A stretch of 19,199 nucleotides of DNA from Miltoncostaeaceae bacterium (GCA_030598075.1 JAUVQP010000007.1:1-19199), one strand, 5' to 3'; shown: positions 6,259 to 14,125, counted from the first letter of the stretch. The notes: a model not told the origin generated them from the sequence alone. Made by a program: numbers and translations.

Positions 6259-6270
6259 GTGCCTCCTAGG
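6248..6270 (+). promoter_or_regulatory. Hairpin that hides the infC ribosome-binding site and start codon
   Basis: AGGAG (6250-6254), the Shine-Dalgarno sequence 4 nt before GTG 6259, is complementary to CTCCT (6263-6267) inside the infC coding sequence. CC (6248-6249) can extend the pairing to GG (6269-6270) with one bulged A. The start codon would sit in the loop, which would make infC initiation structure-dependent. Confidence 0.5.
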
Positions 6271-6861
6271 CGCGGAGGGCCCGACAACCGCCCGCCGGCC
6301 GGCCCGGCTACGCGCATCAACGAGGCCATCCGGGTCGATGAGGTCCGCCTGATCGACGAGGAGGGAGAGAACCACGGCGTGTTGCCCATCGGGGAGGCCC
6401 AGGCGCGCGCGAGCGGTGTGGGCCTCGACCTGGTCGAGGTGGCGCCCGAGGCCGCTCCGCCGGTCGTTCGCATCATGGACTACGGCAAGTGGCGCTACGA
6501 GCAGGAGCAGAAGGCCAAGCAGGCGCGGCGGCACCAGAGCACGATCACCGTCAAGGAGATCAAGTTTCGCCCGAAGATCGACGAGCACGACTACGCCACC
6601 AAGAAGGGGCACGTCGAGCGCTTTCTGCGCCACAGGGACAAGGTCAAGGTCACGATCATGTTTCGCGGCCGCGAGGTCTTGCATCCCGAGCGCGGTGAGG
6701 CCATCCTTCTGAAGCTCGCCGACGAGTTGAGCGAGTTGGCCGACATCGAGAGCAAGCCGAACTTGGACGGCCGGAATATGATCATGATGCTCGCGCCCGG
6801 CAAGGGTGTCGGCGAGGAGGAGCCCTCCAAGCCCGAGCCCACGACCGCGAAGTCAGGCTGA
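6259..6861 (+). CDS. infC: Translation initiation factor IF-3
   Basis: IF3 binds the 30S subunit, keeps it apart from 50S and proofreads start codons and initiator tRNA. The 200-residue protein shows the full family: a Pro-rich 18-residue N-tail, then RINEAIRVDEVRLIDEEGE, GLDLVEVAPEAAPPVVRIMDYGKWRYE of the N-domain, the Lys-rich linker helix around residues 75-95, and the C-domain KEIKFRPKIDEHDYATKKGHVERFL-type block. An acidic tail of about 20 residues ends it. The start is GTG, not the AUU or AUC seen in Escherichia coli infC. AGGAG stands only 4 nt upstream and can fold into a hairpin with the first codons. It is the first gene of the operon and is followed after 1 nt by rpmI. Confidence 0.96.
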   Translation: MPPRRGGPDNRPPAGPATRINEAIRVDEVRLIDEEGENHGVLPIGEAQARASGVGLDLVEVAPEAAPPVVRIMDYGKWRYEQEQKAKQARRHQSTITVKEIKFRPKIDEHDYATKKGHVERFLRHRDKVKVTIMFRGREVLHPERGEAILLKLADELSELADIESKPNLDGRNMIMMLAPGKGVGEEEPSKPEPTTAKSG

Positions 6862-6862
6862 T

Positions 6863-7060
6863 ATGCCGAAGATGAAGTCCAACCGCGCCACCAAGAAGCG
6901 GTTCCGCGTCACCAAGGGCGGGAAGGTTCTCTACGCCAAGGCGGGGCTGCGTCACAACCTGGGCAACATGCGCGGCAAGGATCGGCGCCGGCTCGCCAGG
7001 CTTGCGCCGGTCGCCGACGAGCACCGCGACAGCGTTCTCCGGCTTTTGGGGAAGAGGTAG
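6863..7060 (+). CDS. rpmI: Large ribosomal subunit protein bL35
   Basis: This is a 65-residue, very basic protein with the bL35 signature MPKMKSNRATKKRFRVTKGGK, followed by a KAGLRHNLG block (the family usually has a Ser/His-rich version here) and a C-terminal LARLAPVADEH helix. The length is normal for bL35. The ATG at 6863 lies 1 nt after the infC stop, so translation is probably coupled; an AGG about 7 nt upstream is the only ribosome-binding signal. Its own last codons contain AAGAGG (7052-7057), which serves as the Shine-Dalgarno sequence for rplT. Confidence 0.95.
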   Translation: MPKMKSNRATKKRFRVTKGGKVLYAKAGLRHNLGNMRGKDRRRLARLAPVADEHRDSVLRLLGKR

Positions 7061-7084
7061 CCCGTCGCCCGCGTCAAACGATCC

Positions 7085-7429
7085 GTGGCGGCGCGCAAGA
7101 AGCGCCGCAAGATGCTTGCGCTGGCCAGCGGCTACTGGGGCACCAAACACTCCTCGTACAAGCGGGCGAAGGAGCAGGTCCAGCGGTCCGAGCGCTACGC
7201 GTACCGGGACCGGCGACGTCGCAAGCGGGACTTCCGTCGCCTTTGGATCCTGCGCATCAACGCGGCCGCTCGCGAGAACGGGCTCACGTACGGCCAGTTC
7301 ATGCACGGACTCGGTCTGGCCGGCGTGGAGCTGAACCGCAAGATCCTGGCCGAGCTGGCCGTTGACGAGCCCGAAGCCTTCGCCGGCCTCTGCGAGCGAG
7401 CCCGCGAGGCCCGCGCCGCGGCTTCGTAG
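7085..7429 (+). CDS. rplT: Large ribosomal subunit protein bL20 (start codon problem)
   Basis: bL20 is an early-assembly 23S rRNA-binding protein and the autoregulator of this operon in other bacteria. The conserved core is clear: ARKKRRKMLALASGYWG, YKRAKEQVQRSERYAYRDRRRRKRDFRRLWILRINAAAR and a C-terminal LAELAVDEPEAFAGL. Family members begin MARVKR(S/A)V. That sequence is encoded here directly upstream as VARVKRSV, but its first codon (7064-7066) is GTC, not GTG or ATG, and a stop codon (rpmI TAG, 7058-7060) closes the frame just before it. AAGAGG stands 6 nt before GTC, ideal spacing, whereas GTG 7085 has no ribosome-binding site. The coordinates use the first standard codon (114 aa). The natural protein is probably 121 aa from 7064, through a rare GUC start or a one-base sequence error. 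Confidence 0.93.
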   Translation: MAARKKRRKMLALASGYWGTKHSSYKRAKEQVQRSERYAYRDRRRRKRDFRRLWILRINAAARENGLTYGQFMHGLGLAGVELNRKILAELAVDEPEAFAGLCERAREARAAAS

Positions 7430-8222
7430 GGCCACCTCCGCCCGCAACCCGGCGCTCCGTCTTGCGCGGGCGCTGCAGACGAAGAAGGTGCGGCGCGAGC
7501 GGCGTTTGCTCCTCGCCGAGGGCGAGGACCTGATCGAGGCCGGCCTGGCCCGCGGGGCGATCCCGGTCGCCTTGATGCTGGACGAGGAGCGCGTCGGTGC
7601 CGACGACCCGCTCATCGCGGCGACGTCGGATCTCTCGGAGCGCTATCTCGTCGCGCCGGCCCTGCTCGGCCGTTCCAGCACGCTCGCCACACCGCCGCGG
7701 GCGATGGCGATCTTCCGCCAGCCCGAGGACCGTGGCTTTCGCGACGTGGCGTTCCCGCCGTCCCTGGGCGTTTGGCTGACCGCGGTGGCCGATCCGGGCA
7801 ACGTGGGCACGCTGCTGCGCACCGCCGCGGCCCTCGGCGCCGACTGGCTCGCTCTGGGCCCCGGCTCCGCGGACCCATTCCACCATCGTGCCGCTCGGGC
7901 GGCCATGGGCGCAACGTTCGCCCTGCCTCTGCTGATCGGGGTTCGCGCCGCCGACCTGGCGACCCGCGAGGGCTTTCGCGTTATCGCCGCCGCCCCTCGG
8001 GGTGGGGCTCCCCCGTGGGAGATCGACTTCGGGCGGCCCTCGATCCTCGCGCTTGGCGCCGAGCGCGCGGGGGTCGAGCCCGCGTTGGGCGGTTTTCCGG
8101 CGGACCGGACCGACTGGGTCACGATCCCCCAGACCGAGGGCGCCGAGAGCCTCAACGTCGCGGCTGCCGGGGCCGCGCTGCTCGCCGAGGCCTCGCGTCA
8201 GCGGGCCGGCGCCTCGGGGTGA
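7362..8222 (+). CDS. SpoU/TrmH-family RNA 2'-O-methyltransferase
   Basis: This is an AdoMet-dependent ribose methyltransferase with the SPOUT knot fold, probably acting on 23S rRNA or tRNA. An N-terminal L30e-like substrate-binding domain (SARNPALRLARALQTKKVRRE..LLAEGEDLIEAGL, about residues 26-100) precedes the catalytic domain. That domain has the three family motifs: VADPGNVGTLLRTAAALGAD, ILALGAERAGVEP and IPQTEGAESLNVAAAGAALL. It often sits between rplT and pheS in actinobacteria. The start is uncertain. TTG 7362 lies 68 nt inside rplT and is the only standard start before the conserved N-terminal block; the next, GTG 7488, would cut into it. The family would begin near 7434. The stop overlaps the pheS ATG in TGATG. 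Confidence 0.88.
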   Translation: MTSPKPSPASASEPARPAPRLRRATSARNPALRLARALQTKKVRRERRLLLAEGEDLIEAGLARGAIPVALMLDEERVGADDPLIAATSDLSERYLVAPALLGRSSTLATPPRAMAIFRQPEDRGFRDVAFPPSLGVWLTAVADPGNVGTLLRTAAALGADWLALGPGSADPFHHRAARAAMGATFALPLLIGVRAADLATREGFRVIAAAPRGGAPPWEIDFGRPSILALGAERAGVEPALGGFPADRTDWVTIPQTEGAESLNVAAAGAALLAEASRQRAGASG

Positions 8223-9250
8223 TGTACCCTGCCGAGCCGGTGACGGAGACCGAGGAGCTGGCGCAGATCGAGCAATCCGCGCTGCGCGATGTCAGCTCGG
8301 CGTCGACGCTCGACGACCTCGCGGCCGCTCGCGTCCGTCATACCGGCCGGCGCAGTCGGCTGGCCGAGATCCTCGGGTCGATCGGCAGCCTTGCGGCTGT
8401 CCGTAGAGGCGAGGTCGGCAGGGCGGCGAACCTCGCGCGGCGGGCGATCGAGTCGGCCCTCGACGCTCGCCAGAAGGCGCTGGACGAGGAGGAGCTCGGG
8501 GCGCGTCTGGCGGAGGACGCCGCGGACGTCACCCTGCCGGGAGATCCGCATCCGATCGGGGCGCTGCACCTCGTCCACCAGATCCGCCTGGAGATCGAGG
8601 ACATCTTCCTCGCTCTCGGCTACGAGATCGCCGACGGACCCGAGGTCGAGACCGGCTATCACAACTTCACGGCGCTCAACATGCCCGAGGGACATCCCGC
8701 CCGATCGCTCACGGACACGTTCTTCGTCGACGGCCATCCGGATCGTGCGCTTCGCTCGCAGACCTCTCCCGTGCAGATCCGCGTTCTCGAGCGGCGCGAC
8801 CCGCCCGTCTACGTCATCGCGCCCGGCGCCGTGTACCGCCGCGACGACGTCGATGCCACGCACAGCCCGATGTTCCACCAGCTCGAGGGGCTGGCCGTCG
8901 ACCGCGACCTGACCATGGCCCATCTGAAGGGCACTCTCCTTCACCTCGTACGCGAGCTCATCGGGGATCACGAGGTGCGTCTGCACCCCGATTTCTTCCC
9001 GTTCACGGAGCCGTCGGTGCAGGTGCAGGTGCGCTGGGCGGATCGCCACGGGACGGCTCGCTGGCTGGAGCTTCTGGGCGCCGGTATGGTCGACCCCAAC
9101 GTTCTCCGCGCCTGTGACGTGGACCCGGAGCGCTGGCAGGGGTTCGCGTTCGGCGCCGGGCTCGACCGGCTGGCGATGGTGCGCCACGGCGTGCCCGACC
9201 TGCGGCTGCTGTTCGAGAGTGACCTGCGCTTCTTGGAGCAGTTCCGGTGA
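8222..9250 (+). CDS. pheS: Phenylalanine-tRNA ligase alpha subunit
   Basis: This is the catalytic subunit of the (alpha beta)2 class II PheRS, which charges tRNA-Phe with phenylalanine in the cytoplasm. The 342-residue protein has an N-terminal coiled-coil tRNA-binding arm (residues 10-90, containing HTGRRSRLAEILGSIG) and the class II core. The core shows QTSPVQIR around 180-187, YRRDDVDATHSPMFHQLEGLAVD, GAGMVDPNVLR and the motif 3 block GFAFGAGLDRLAMVRHGVPDLR at about 307-328. The length is typical. The ATG at 8222 overlaps the upstream stop, and the TGA overlaps the pheT GTG by 4 nt, which fits equal synthesis of the two subunits. No leader-peptide attenuator is seen before it. Confidence 0.96.
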   Translation: MYPAEPVTETEELAQIEQSALRDVSSASTLDDLAAARVRHTGRRSRLAEILGSIGSLAAVRRGEVGRAANLARRAIESALDARQKALDEEELGARLAEDAADVTLPGDPHPIGALHLVHQIRLEIEDIFLALGYEIADGPEVETGYHNFTALNMPEGHPARSLTDTFFVDGHPDRALRSQTSPVQIRVLERRDPPVYVIAPGAVYRRDDVDATHSPMFHQLEGLAVDRDLTMAHLKGTLLHLVRELIGDHEVRLHPDFFPFTEPSVQVQVRWADRHGTARWLELLGAGMVDPNVLRACDVDPERWQGFAFGAGLDRLAMVRHGVPDLRLLFESDLRFLEQFR

Positions 9251-11670
9251 GGCTCCCGCTGGGTTGGCTCGCCGACTTCATCGACCCCGGTCTGACCGCG
9301 GAGCAACTGGCGGAGCGCATCCACCTCACCTCGATGCCGGTGGAGGACATCGAGGTGATCGGCGTCCCCTCCGACGACGGCAACCTGGACGCCTTTCGCG
9401 TCGGACACGTGGGCGACGTGGCTCCCCATCCGCACGCCGATCGCCTGCGGCTCTGTCGCGTGGACGTCGGGGACGGCCGGCTGCGCCAGATCGTCTGCGG
9501 CGCGCCGAACGTGGCGAAGGGTCAGCGCGTGCCCGTCGCCCTGCCCGGAGCCCGCCTTCCCGGAGCGGACGGGCCTCTCAAGAAGGCCACGCTGCGCGGC
9601 GAGGAGAGCCTCGGGATGATCCTCTCCGAGACGGAGCTCGGCCTTGGGGAGGACTCGGCGGGGATCGTGGTGCTCTCGGGCGACCCCGCGCCCGGCACCC
9701 CGCTCGCCGACGTTCTCGCGCTCGGCGAGACCGTCCTGGACATCGAGGTCACGTCCAACCGCCCGGATCTGACGTCGGTCTACGGATGGGCGCGCGAGGT
9801 TCACGCGATCACCGGGAGGGACCTGGCGCCGCTCGACGAGACCGAGCCCGCCGCCGAGGGGGAGGGGCACGTCTCGGACCACGTGTCGCTTCGCGTCGAG
9901 GCACCCGACCTCTGCCCGCGGTACACGGCTCGCGTGCTGAGCGACGTTCGTGTCCGTCCGTCACCCGCGTGGCTGCGCGTCCGTCTGGAGGCGGCCGGGA
10001 TGCGCGCGATCAACAACGTCGTGGACGTCACCAACTACGTCATGTTGCTCACCGGCCAGCCGCTTCACGCCTTTGACCTCGACCGGGTGCGCGGACGGCA
10101 GATCGTGGTGAGGAGGGCCACGGCGGGGGAGCCCGTCACCACTCTGGACGGTCAGGAGCGCGTTCTGGACGACCGGATGCTGGCCATCGCCGACGCCGAG
10201 CGGCCCCAGGTGATCGCGGGGATCATCGGCGCGGCGGACGTCGAGGTCCACGACGGGACCACGCGGGTCCTGCTCGAGGCGGCGACCTTCGATGGTCCGA
10301 CCACCTACGAGACGTCGGTCAGGTTGGGCGTGCGGAGCGAGTCCAGCGCCCGTTTCGAGAAGGGGCTTCCGCCGGAGCTGCCGGCGCGGGCGATGGCGAT
10401 CGCCTGCCGCATGCTCATCGAGCTCTCCGATGCCCGGCTGGTCCCCGGCGAGCTGGATGCGGCCGAGCCGCTGCCCGAGACGCCGACCGTCGAGCTTCGG
10501 CATGCGCGCCAGGCTGCGTTGACAGGCATCGCGGTGGACCCCGGTGAGTCTGCCGAGACGCTCCGCCGCCTGGGGTGCGAAGTCGAGGAGGGCCCGGACC
10601 GCCTTCGTGCCACACCGCCTTTCGATCGCCGTGCCGACCTCGTGCGCGAGGCCGACCTGATCGAGGAGGTCGTGCGCATTCACGGGCTCGATGCGATTCC
10701 CGAGGAGCTGCCGCGCATCGTCGGTCGCGGCCGGCGCACGCCGGCGCAGCGCCTCGTCGAGCGGCTCGCCCGCCGGGCCGTCGACCTCGGGATGAGCGAG
10801 GCCATCACCTACACGATGGTCCCCGAGGACGACGTCGAGCGTCTGGGGATCGCCGCGGACGACCGGCGCCGCGATCCTGTGCGCCTCGTGAACCCGATCA
10901 GCGAGGAGATGGCGGTCATGCGCCGGTCCATGCTGCCCGGGCTGCTGCGCGCCGCCGTGCACAACCAGGCGCGGCAGCGCGCGGACGGCGGCCTCTTCGA
11001 GGTGGGGCGCACCTATGCGCCGCGATCCGACGGGCAAGCCGACGAGCGCCGCTGGCTGGCCGCGCTCCTGTGGGGCCGATTCGGCGCGGCGGGGTGGCGT
11101 GACGAGCCGCGCCCGGTCGACGTTTACACGGCGCTGGGAGTCGCCGACGCGCTCGCCGCCGCCGCCCGCGTGGAGCTGCGCCCGTCGGGCAACGACGCGC
11201 GCTACTTCCATCCCGCCCGTCAGGCTCGGCTGGCCGCCGGAGAGGGCGTCGTGGGCTGGGCCGCCGAGGTGCACCCGCTCGTCCTGCGCGAGTTCGATGT
11301 TCAGGGCCCCGCGGCCGCGGTGGTCATGGACCTCGCCGCGCTTCTCGATGCGGCGCCCGGATCGCCCGCCCTCTACGAGGACCTTCTGACGGTGCCGGTC
11401 GCCCGGCGGGACCTGGCGGTGGTGATCGACGAGGCCGTTCCGGCGATCGAGCTTGTCGACGCCGCTCGCGCGGCGGGGGCTCCGCTGGTGCGCGATGTGC
11501 GGGTGTTCGATCGCTACGCTGGCGAGCAGATCGGGGAGTCCAAGGTCAGCCTGGCCCTCCGGTTGACGCTCGTCGATCCGGGGCGGACCCTGACCGACGA
11601 CGAGATCGAGGCATGCGTCGCCGAGGTCGTCGGCGCGCTTCGCCGGCGCGGAGGGGAGCTTCGACAGTGA
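9247..11670 (+). CDS. pheT: Phenylalanine-tRNA ligase beta subunit
   Basis: This is an 807-residue PheT of bacterial architecture. The N-terminal start MRLPLGWLADFID is followed by an EMAPII-like tRNA-binding domain (about 40-150, with VCGAPNVAKGQRVPVALPGARLPG), the B3/4 editing domain (about 210-400, with NNVVDVTNYVMLLTGQPLHAFD), B5 (about 400-475), a catalytic-like core that is not itself active, and a C-terminal FDX-ACB anticodon-binding domain (about 712-805, with SKVSLALRLTLVDPGRTLTDDEI). The B3/4 domain removes tyrosine wrongly attached to tRNA-Phe. GTG 9247 overlaps the pheS stop (GTGA), and the TGA overlaps the argC GTG in the same way. Length and domain order are complete. Confidence 0.96.
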   Translation: MRLPLGWLADFIDPGLTAEQLAERIHLTSMPVEDIEVIGVPSDDGNLDAFRVGHVGDVAPHPHADRLRLCRVDVGDGRLRQIVCGAPNVAKGQRVPVALPGARLPGADGPLKKATLRGEESLGMILSETELGLGEDSAGIVVLSGDPAPGTPLADVLALGETVLDIEVTSNRPDLTSVYGWAREVHAITGRDLAPLDETEPAAEGEGHVSDHVSLRVEAPDLCPRYTARVLSDVRVRPSPAWLRVRLEAAGMRAINNVVDVTNYVMLLTGQPLHAFDLDRVRGRQIVVRRATAGEPVTTLDGQERVLDDRMLAIADAERPQVIAGIIGAADVEVHDGTTRVLLEAATFDGPTTYETSVRLGVRSESSARFEKGLPPELPARAMAIACRMLIELSDARLVPGELDAAEPLPETPTVELRHARQAALTGIAVDPGESAETLRRLGCEVEEGPDRLRATPPFDRRADLVREADLIEEVVRIHGLDAIPEELPRIVGRGRRTPAQRLVERLARRAVDLGMSEAITYTMVPEDDVERLGIAADDRRRDPVRLVNPISEEMAVMRRSMLPGLLRAAVHNQARQRADGGLFEVGRTYAPRSDGQADERRWLAALLWGRFGAAGWRDEPRPVDVYTALGVADALAAAARVELRPSGNDARYFHPARQARLAAGEGVVGWAAEVHPLVLREFDVQGPAAAVVMDLAALLDAAPGSPALYEDLLTVPVARRDLAVVIDEAVPAIELVDAARAAGAPLVRDVRVFDRYAGEQIGESKVSLALRLTLVDPGRTLTDDEIEACVAEVVGALRRRGGELRQ

Positions 11671-12650
11671 GCACCGTCCACGTCTTCGGCGCCGCCGGAT
11701 TCGCCGGCGCGCAGCTCGCCGCGCTCATCGATGCGCACCCCACCTTCGATCTCGGGCAGATCACCGCCCGCAGCGACGCCGGAAAGCCGCTGGCCGAGGT
11801 CGCGCCCCAGTACCGCGTCGCGCGCGAGTTGGCCGCTCCGGACGCCGACGCGGTCCGCGAGGGCGATCTCGCCGCGGTCTGCTATCCGCACGCCGAGGCG
11901 GCACCGCTCGTGGCGGCCCTGCTCGATCGCGGTGCGCGCGTCGTCGACGTATCCGCCGACCATCGCCTGCACGACCCGGAGCTCTATCCGTCGGTCTACG
12001 GCTTCCCCCATCCCCGGCCGGAACTGCTCGCCGAGGCCGTGTACGGCCTGCCGGAGCTTCACCGCGACGCGATCCGCGACGCTCGGCTGGTGGCGAATCC
12101 GGGCTGCTTCCCGGCCGCCGCTCTTCTCGCGCTGCTACCGGTGCTCGGGGAGGCGCGGGACGTCGTCATCGACGCCAAGACCGGCGTGTCGGGGGCCGGG
12201 CGCGGAGCGTCGAGCGAGGTCCACTTCTCCACCGTCACCGAGAGCGTCAGCCCGTACAAGGTCTACGAACACCGGCACGCGCCCGAGATCGAGCAGGAGT
12301 TGGGCGCGCCGGTCACCTTCACCGCGCACCTGGTGCCGGTCGATCGTGGTCTTCTCGCGACGTGCTACGCGCTCTTCGACGGCGCGCCGGACGACGCGGC
12401 GCTCCGCGAGCGCTACCGCGACTACTACGCGGACCACCCCTTCGTCGAGGTGGTCGCGGCGCCGCCCGGCATGCGTGCGGTGCAGCGCACGAACTATGCC
12501 CAGGTCTACCCGGCGCTCGATCCCCGGGGCGGCCGCATCACGACCTTCGGCGTCCTCGACAACCTCATGAAGGGCGCGGCCAGCGGGGCTGTGCAGAACC
12601 TCAACCTGATGGCCGGACGTCCCGAGACGGAGGGTCTCCTCGCCGCCTGA
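11667..12650 (+). CDS. argC: N-acetyl-gamma-glutamyl-phosphate reductase
   Basis: ArgC performs the third step of arginine synthesis: NADPH-dependent reduction of N-acetylglutamyl phosphate to the semialdehyde. The 327-residue protein has the N-terminal nucleotide-binding GAAGFAG (8-14), DVSADHRL, and the catalytic-cysteine motif NPGCFP with Cys147. It also has the substrate loop GVSGAGRGAS and the EHRHAPEIEQEL block with the active-site His. The C-terminal NLMKGAASGAVQNLNLMAG is the standard end. The GTG at 11667 overlaps the pheT stop (GTGA), with GGAGGGGAG upstream. No separate promoter or arginine operator is visible, so the gene is probably expressed through the pheST transcript. Confidence 0.96.
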   Translation: MSTVHVFGAAGFAGAQLAALIDAHPTFDLGQITARSDAGKPLAEVAPQYRVARELAAPDADAVREGDLAAVCYPHAEAAPLVAALLDRGARVVDVSADHRLHDPELYPSVYGFPHPRPELLAEAVYGLPELHRDAIRDARLVANPGCFPAAALLALLPVLGEARDVVIDAKTGVSGAGRGASSEVHFSTVTESVSPYKVYEHRHAPEIEQELGAPVTFTAHLVPVDRGLLATCYALFDGAPDDAALRERYRDYYADHPFVEVVAAPPGMRAVQRTNYAQVYPALDPRGGRITTFGVLDNLMKGAASGAVQNLNLMAGRPETEGLLAA

Positions 12651-12687
12651 GCCGCTGGCCTTTCCCCCGATCGAGCGGGACGACTGG

Positions 12688-13884
12688 TTGCGTGCCCCCC
12701 CCGGGCTTGCGCTGATCGAGGGCGGCTCGGTGACGTCCACGCCCGGCTTCGTGGCGGCAGGGGTGAGGTGTGGCCTGAAGACGTCGAGGGAGCCCGACCT
12801 GGGCCTGCTGGCCTCCGAGGGGCCGAGCGTGTCGGCGATGGTGGACACCCGGAACGCCCTGCCCGCCGCCGCTATCACTCGAAATCGCCGGTACCCCCGG
12901 AACGGCTTCCGGGCCGTCGTGGTCAACTCGGGCTCCGCCAACGCGGCGACGGGCTCGCCTGGAGTCGACGACGCGGAGGCGATGGCTGCCCGCGCGGCCG
13001 GCGCGCTCGGGCTCTCGCCGTGGGAGGTCGCGGTGTCCAGCACGGGCACCATCGGGGACCGTCTGGACCTTCCGCGCGTCGTCGCCGGGATCGACGACGC
13101 GCTCGATGCGCGGTCGCCGGAGGGCGGTCACGCGTTCGGGCGGGCCATCTGCACGACCGACGCGGCTCCGAAGGGCGGAGCCTTCCGAGTGGGGTTGCGC
13201 GGCGGTGTGGTCACGATCGGCGTCGCGGCGAAGGGCGCGGGGATGATCCGCCCCCACATGGCCACGATGCTCGCCTACCTCACGACCGATGCGGGGATCG
13301 ACGCCGCCGCCCTCCAGGCGATGACCGCCGCCGCCGCCGCCTCGTCGTTCAACCGAATCTCGGTCGACGGTCAGATGAGCCCGTCCGACGCGGTCCTCGT
13401 CATGGCCAGCGGCTCCGCGGGGGGACTGAGCGCCGAGGACATCGCCCGGTTCGGCGACGCGCTGTCGGCCGTCATGCGCTGGGTGGCCCTCCAGATCGTG
13501 CGCGACGGGGAGGGCTCGAGCCATGTGGTGCGCGTGCTCGTGAGCGGCGCCGCGGATGACGACGAGGCCGAGCGCGTCACTCGTGCCGTCGGCGACTCTC
13601 CCCTCGTGAAGACGGCGATCGCCGGGCGGGATCCCAGCGGCGGACGCGTGCTGCAGGCCGTAGGACAGGCGCTCGCGGGAGCCGCGGGTGACCCCGGCGT
13701 GGTCGTGGTCGGGGTGAATGGCATTCCGTGCGACGCCGATCGCCGGGATGAGGCGGCCGTCGCGATGGCCGCCGGCGAGTACGACCTCACGATTGGGCTC
13801 TCGCGCGGCGATGGTAGTAGCGAGGCGTGGTTCTCCGACCTGACCCACGACTACGTCACCATCAACACCGACTACCGCACCTGA
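12688..13884 (+). CDS. argJ: Bifunctional glutamate N-acetyltransferase / amino-acid acetyltransferase
   Basis: ArgJ moves the acetyl group from N-acetylornithine to glutamate and may also use acetyl-CoA, closing the acetyl cycle of arginine synthesis. It is made as a precursor that cuts itself into alpha and beta chains. The autocleavage site KGAGMIRPHMATMLAYLTTDAG is present, with nucleophile Thr193. VVVNSGSANAATG and the C-terminal DLTHDYVTINTDYRT also match the family. I used TTG 12688 (398 aa) because the region LALIEGGSVTSTPGF aligns with N-termini of other ArgJ proteins. GTG 12730 has a better ribosome-binding site (GAGGGCGG) but would remove part of that block. The gene lies 37 nt after argC, and argB does not follow directly. 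Confidence 0.94.
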   Translation: MRAPPGLALIEGGSVTSTPGFVAAGVRCGLKTSREPDLGLLASEGPSVSAMVDTRNALPAAAITRNRRYPRNGFRAVVVNSGSANAATGSPGVDDAEAMAARAAGALGLSPWEVAVSSTGTIGDRLDLPRVVAGIDDALDARSPEGGHAFGRAICTTDAAPKGGAFRVGLRGGVVTIGVAAKGAGMIRPHMATMLAYLTTDAGIDAAALQAMTAAAAASSFNRISVDGQMSPSDAVLVMASGSAGGLSAEDIARFGDALSAVMRWVALQIVRDGEGSSHVVRVLVSGAADDDEAERVTRAVGDSPLVKTAIAGRDPSGGRVLQAVGQALAGAAGDPGVVVVGVNGIPCDADRRDEAAVAMAAGEYDLTIGLSRGDGSSEAWFSDLTHDYVTINTDYRT

Positions 13885-13918
13885 CCCAACCCCTGGGGCG
13901 CGTCACGGCGCCGTGGAG

Positions 13919-13924
13919 TAACGT
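13919..13924 (+). promoter_or_regulatory. Possible -10 box before the 57-aa small protein
   Basis: TAACGT fits TANNNT and would give a start near 13931 and a leader of about 20 nt before GTG 13952. A 12-bp palindrome CACGGCGCCGTG lies directly upstream (13905-13916) and could be an operator or the end of the argJ transcript. Confidence 0.3.
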
Positions 13925-13951
13925 CCGGGAACTCCGTCAGTCTGGAACACC

Positions 13952-14125
13952 GTGAACGAGACAGCCGAACGCACCGCAGACGAGGAATTGGAGCGTGCCC
14001 GCTCCGACTATCTCGCTGTGTCGCGGGGTGCGCACCTCTTCGCAACGGATCAGGATCACGCGGAGGCGGAGGAGCGCGCGTGGGAGCGCCTCGAGAAGGC
14101 CCTTGCCGCGTTAGAGGCCTCCTAG
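13952..14125 (+). CDS. Small acidic helical protein, 57 aa, function unknown
   Basis: The frame from GTG 13952 to TAG 14123-14125 encodes a 57-residue protein. It is rich in Glu and Ala, with a heptad-like pattern (DEELERARSDYLAV...AEAEERAWERLEKALAAL), so it is probably a helical hairpin or short coiled coil. There is no signal peptide or membrane segment. I know no family for it. Support for coding comes from the regular amphipathic pattern, a single clean frame, and a possible -10 box upstream. The ribosome-binding site is weak (GGA about 6 nt upstream). It stands alone between argJ and the subtilase gene. Confidence 0.55.
   Translation: MNETAERTADEELERARSDYLAVSRGAHLFATDQDHAEAEERAWERLEKALAALEAS

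Noticed and set aside
4788..6476. A 562-codon minus-strand frame over proA and infC
   Set aside because: It runs antisense to two well-recognised genes and has no recognisable domain.
9961..11274. A 437-codon minus-strand frame
   Set aside because: It is antisense to pheT, which has complete domains; the composition is that of a shadow frame.
12651..12687. ARG-box operator before argJ or argC
   Set aside because: No AT-rich ArgR-type palindrome is present; argC starts inside the end of pheT and the argC-argJ gap is 37 GC-rich nucleotides.
12601..13848. A 415-codon minus-strand frame
   Set aside because: It is antisense to argJ, whose autocleavage motif and C-terminus are intact.
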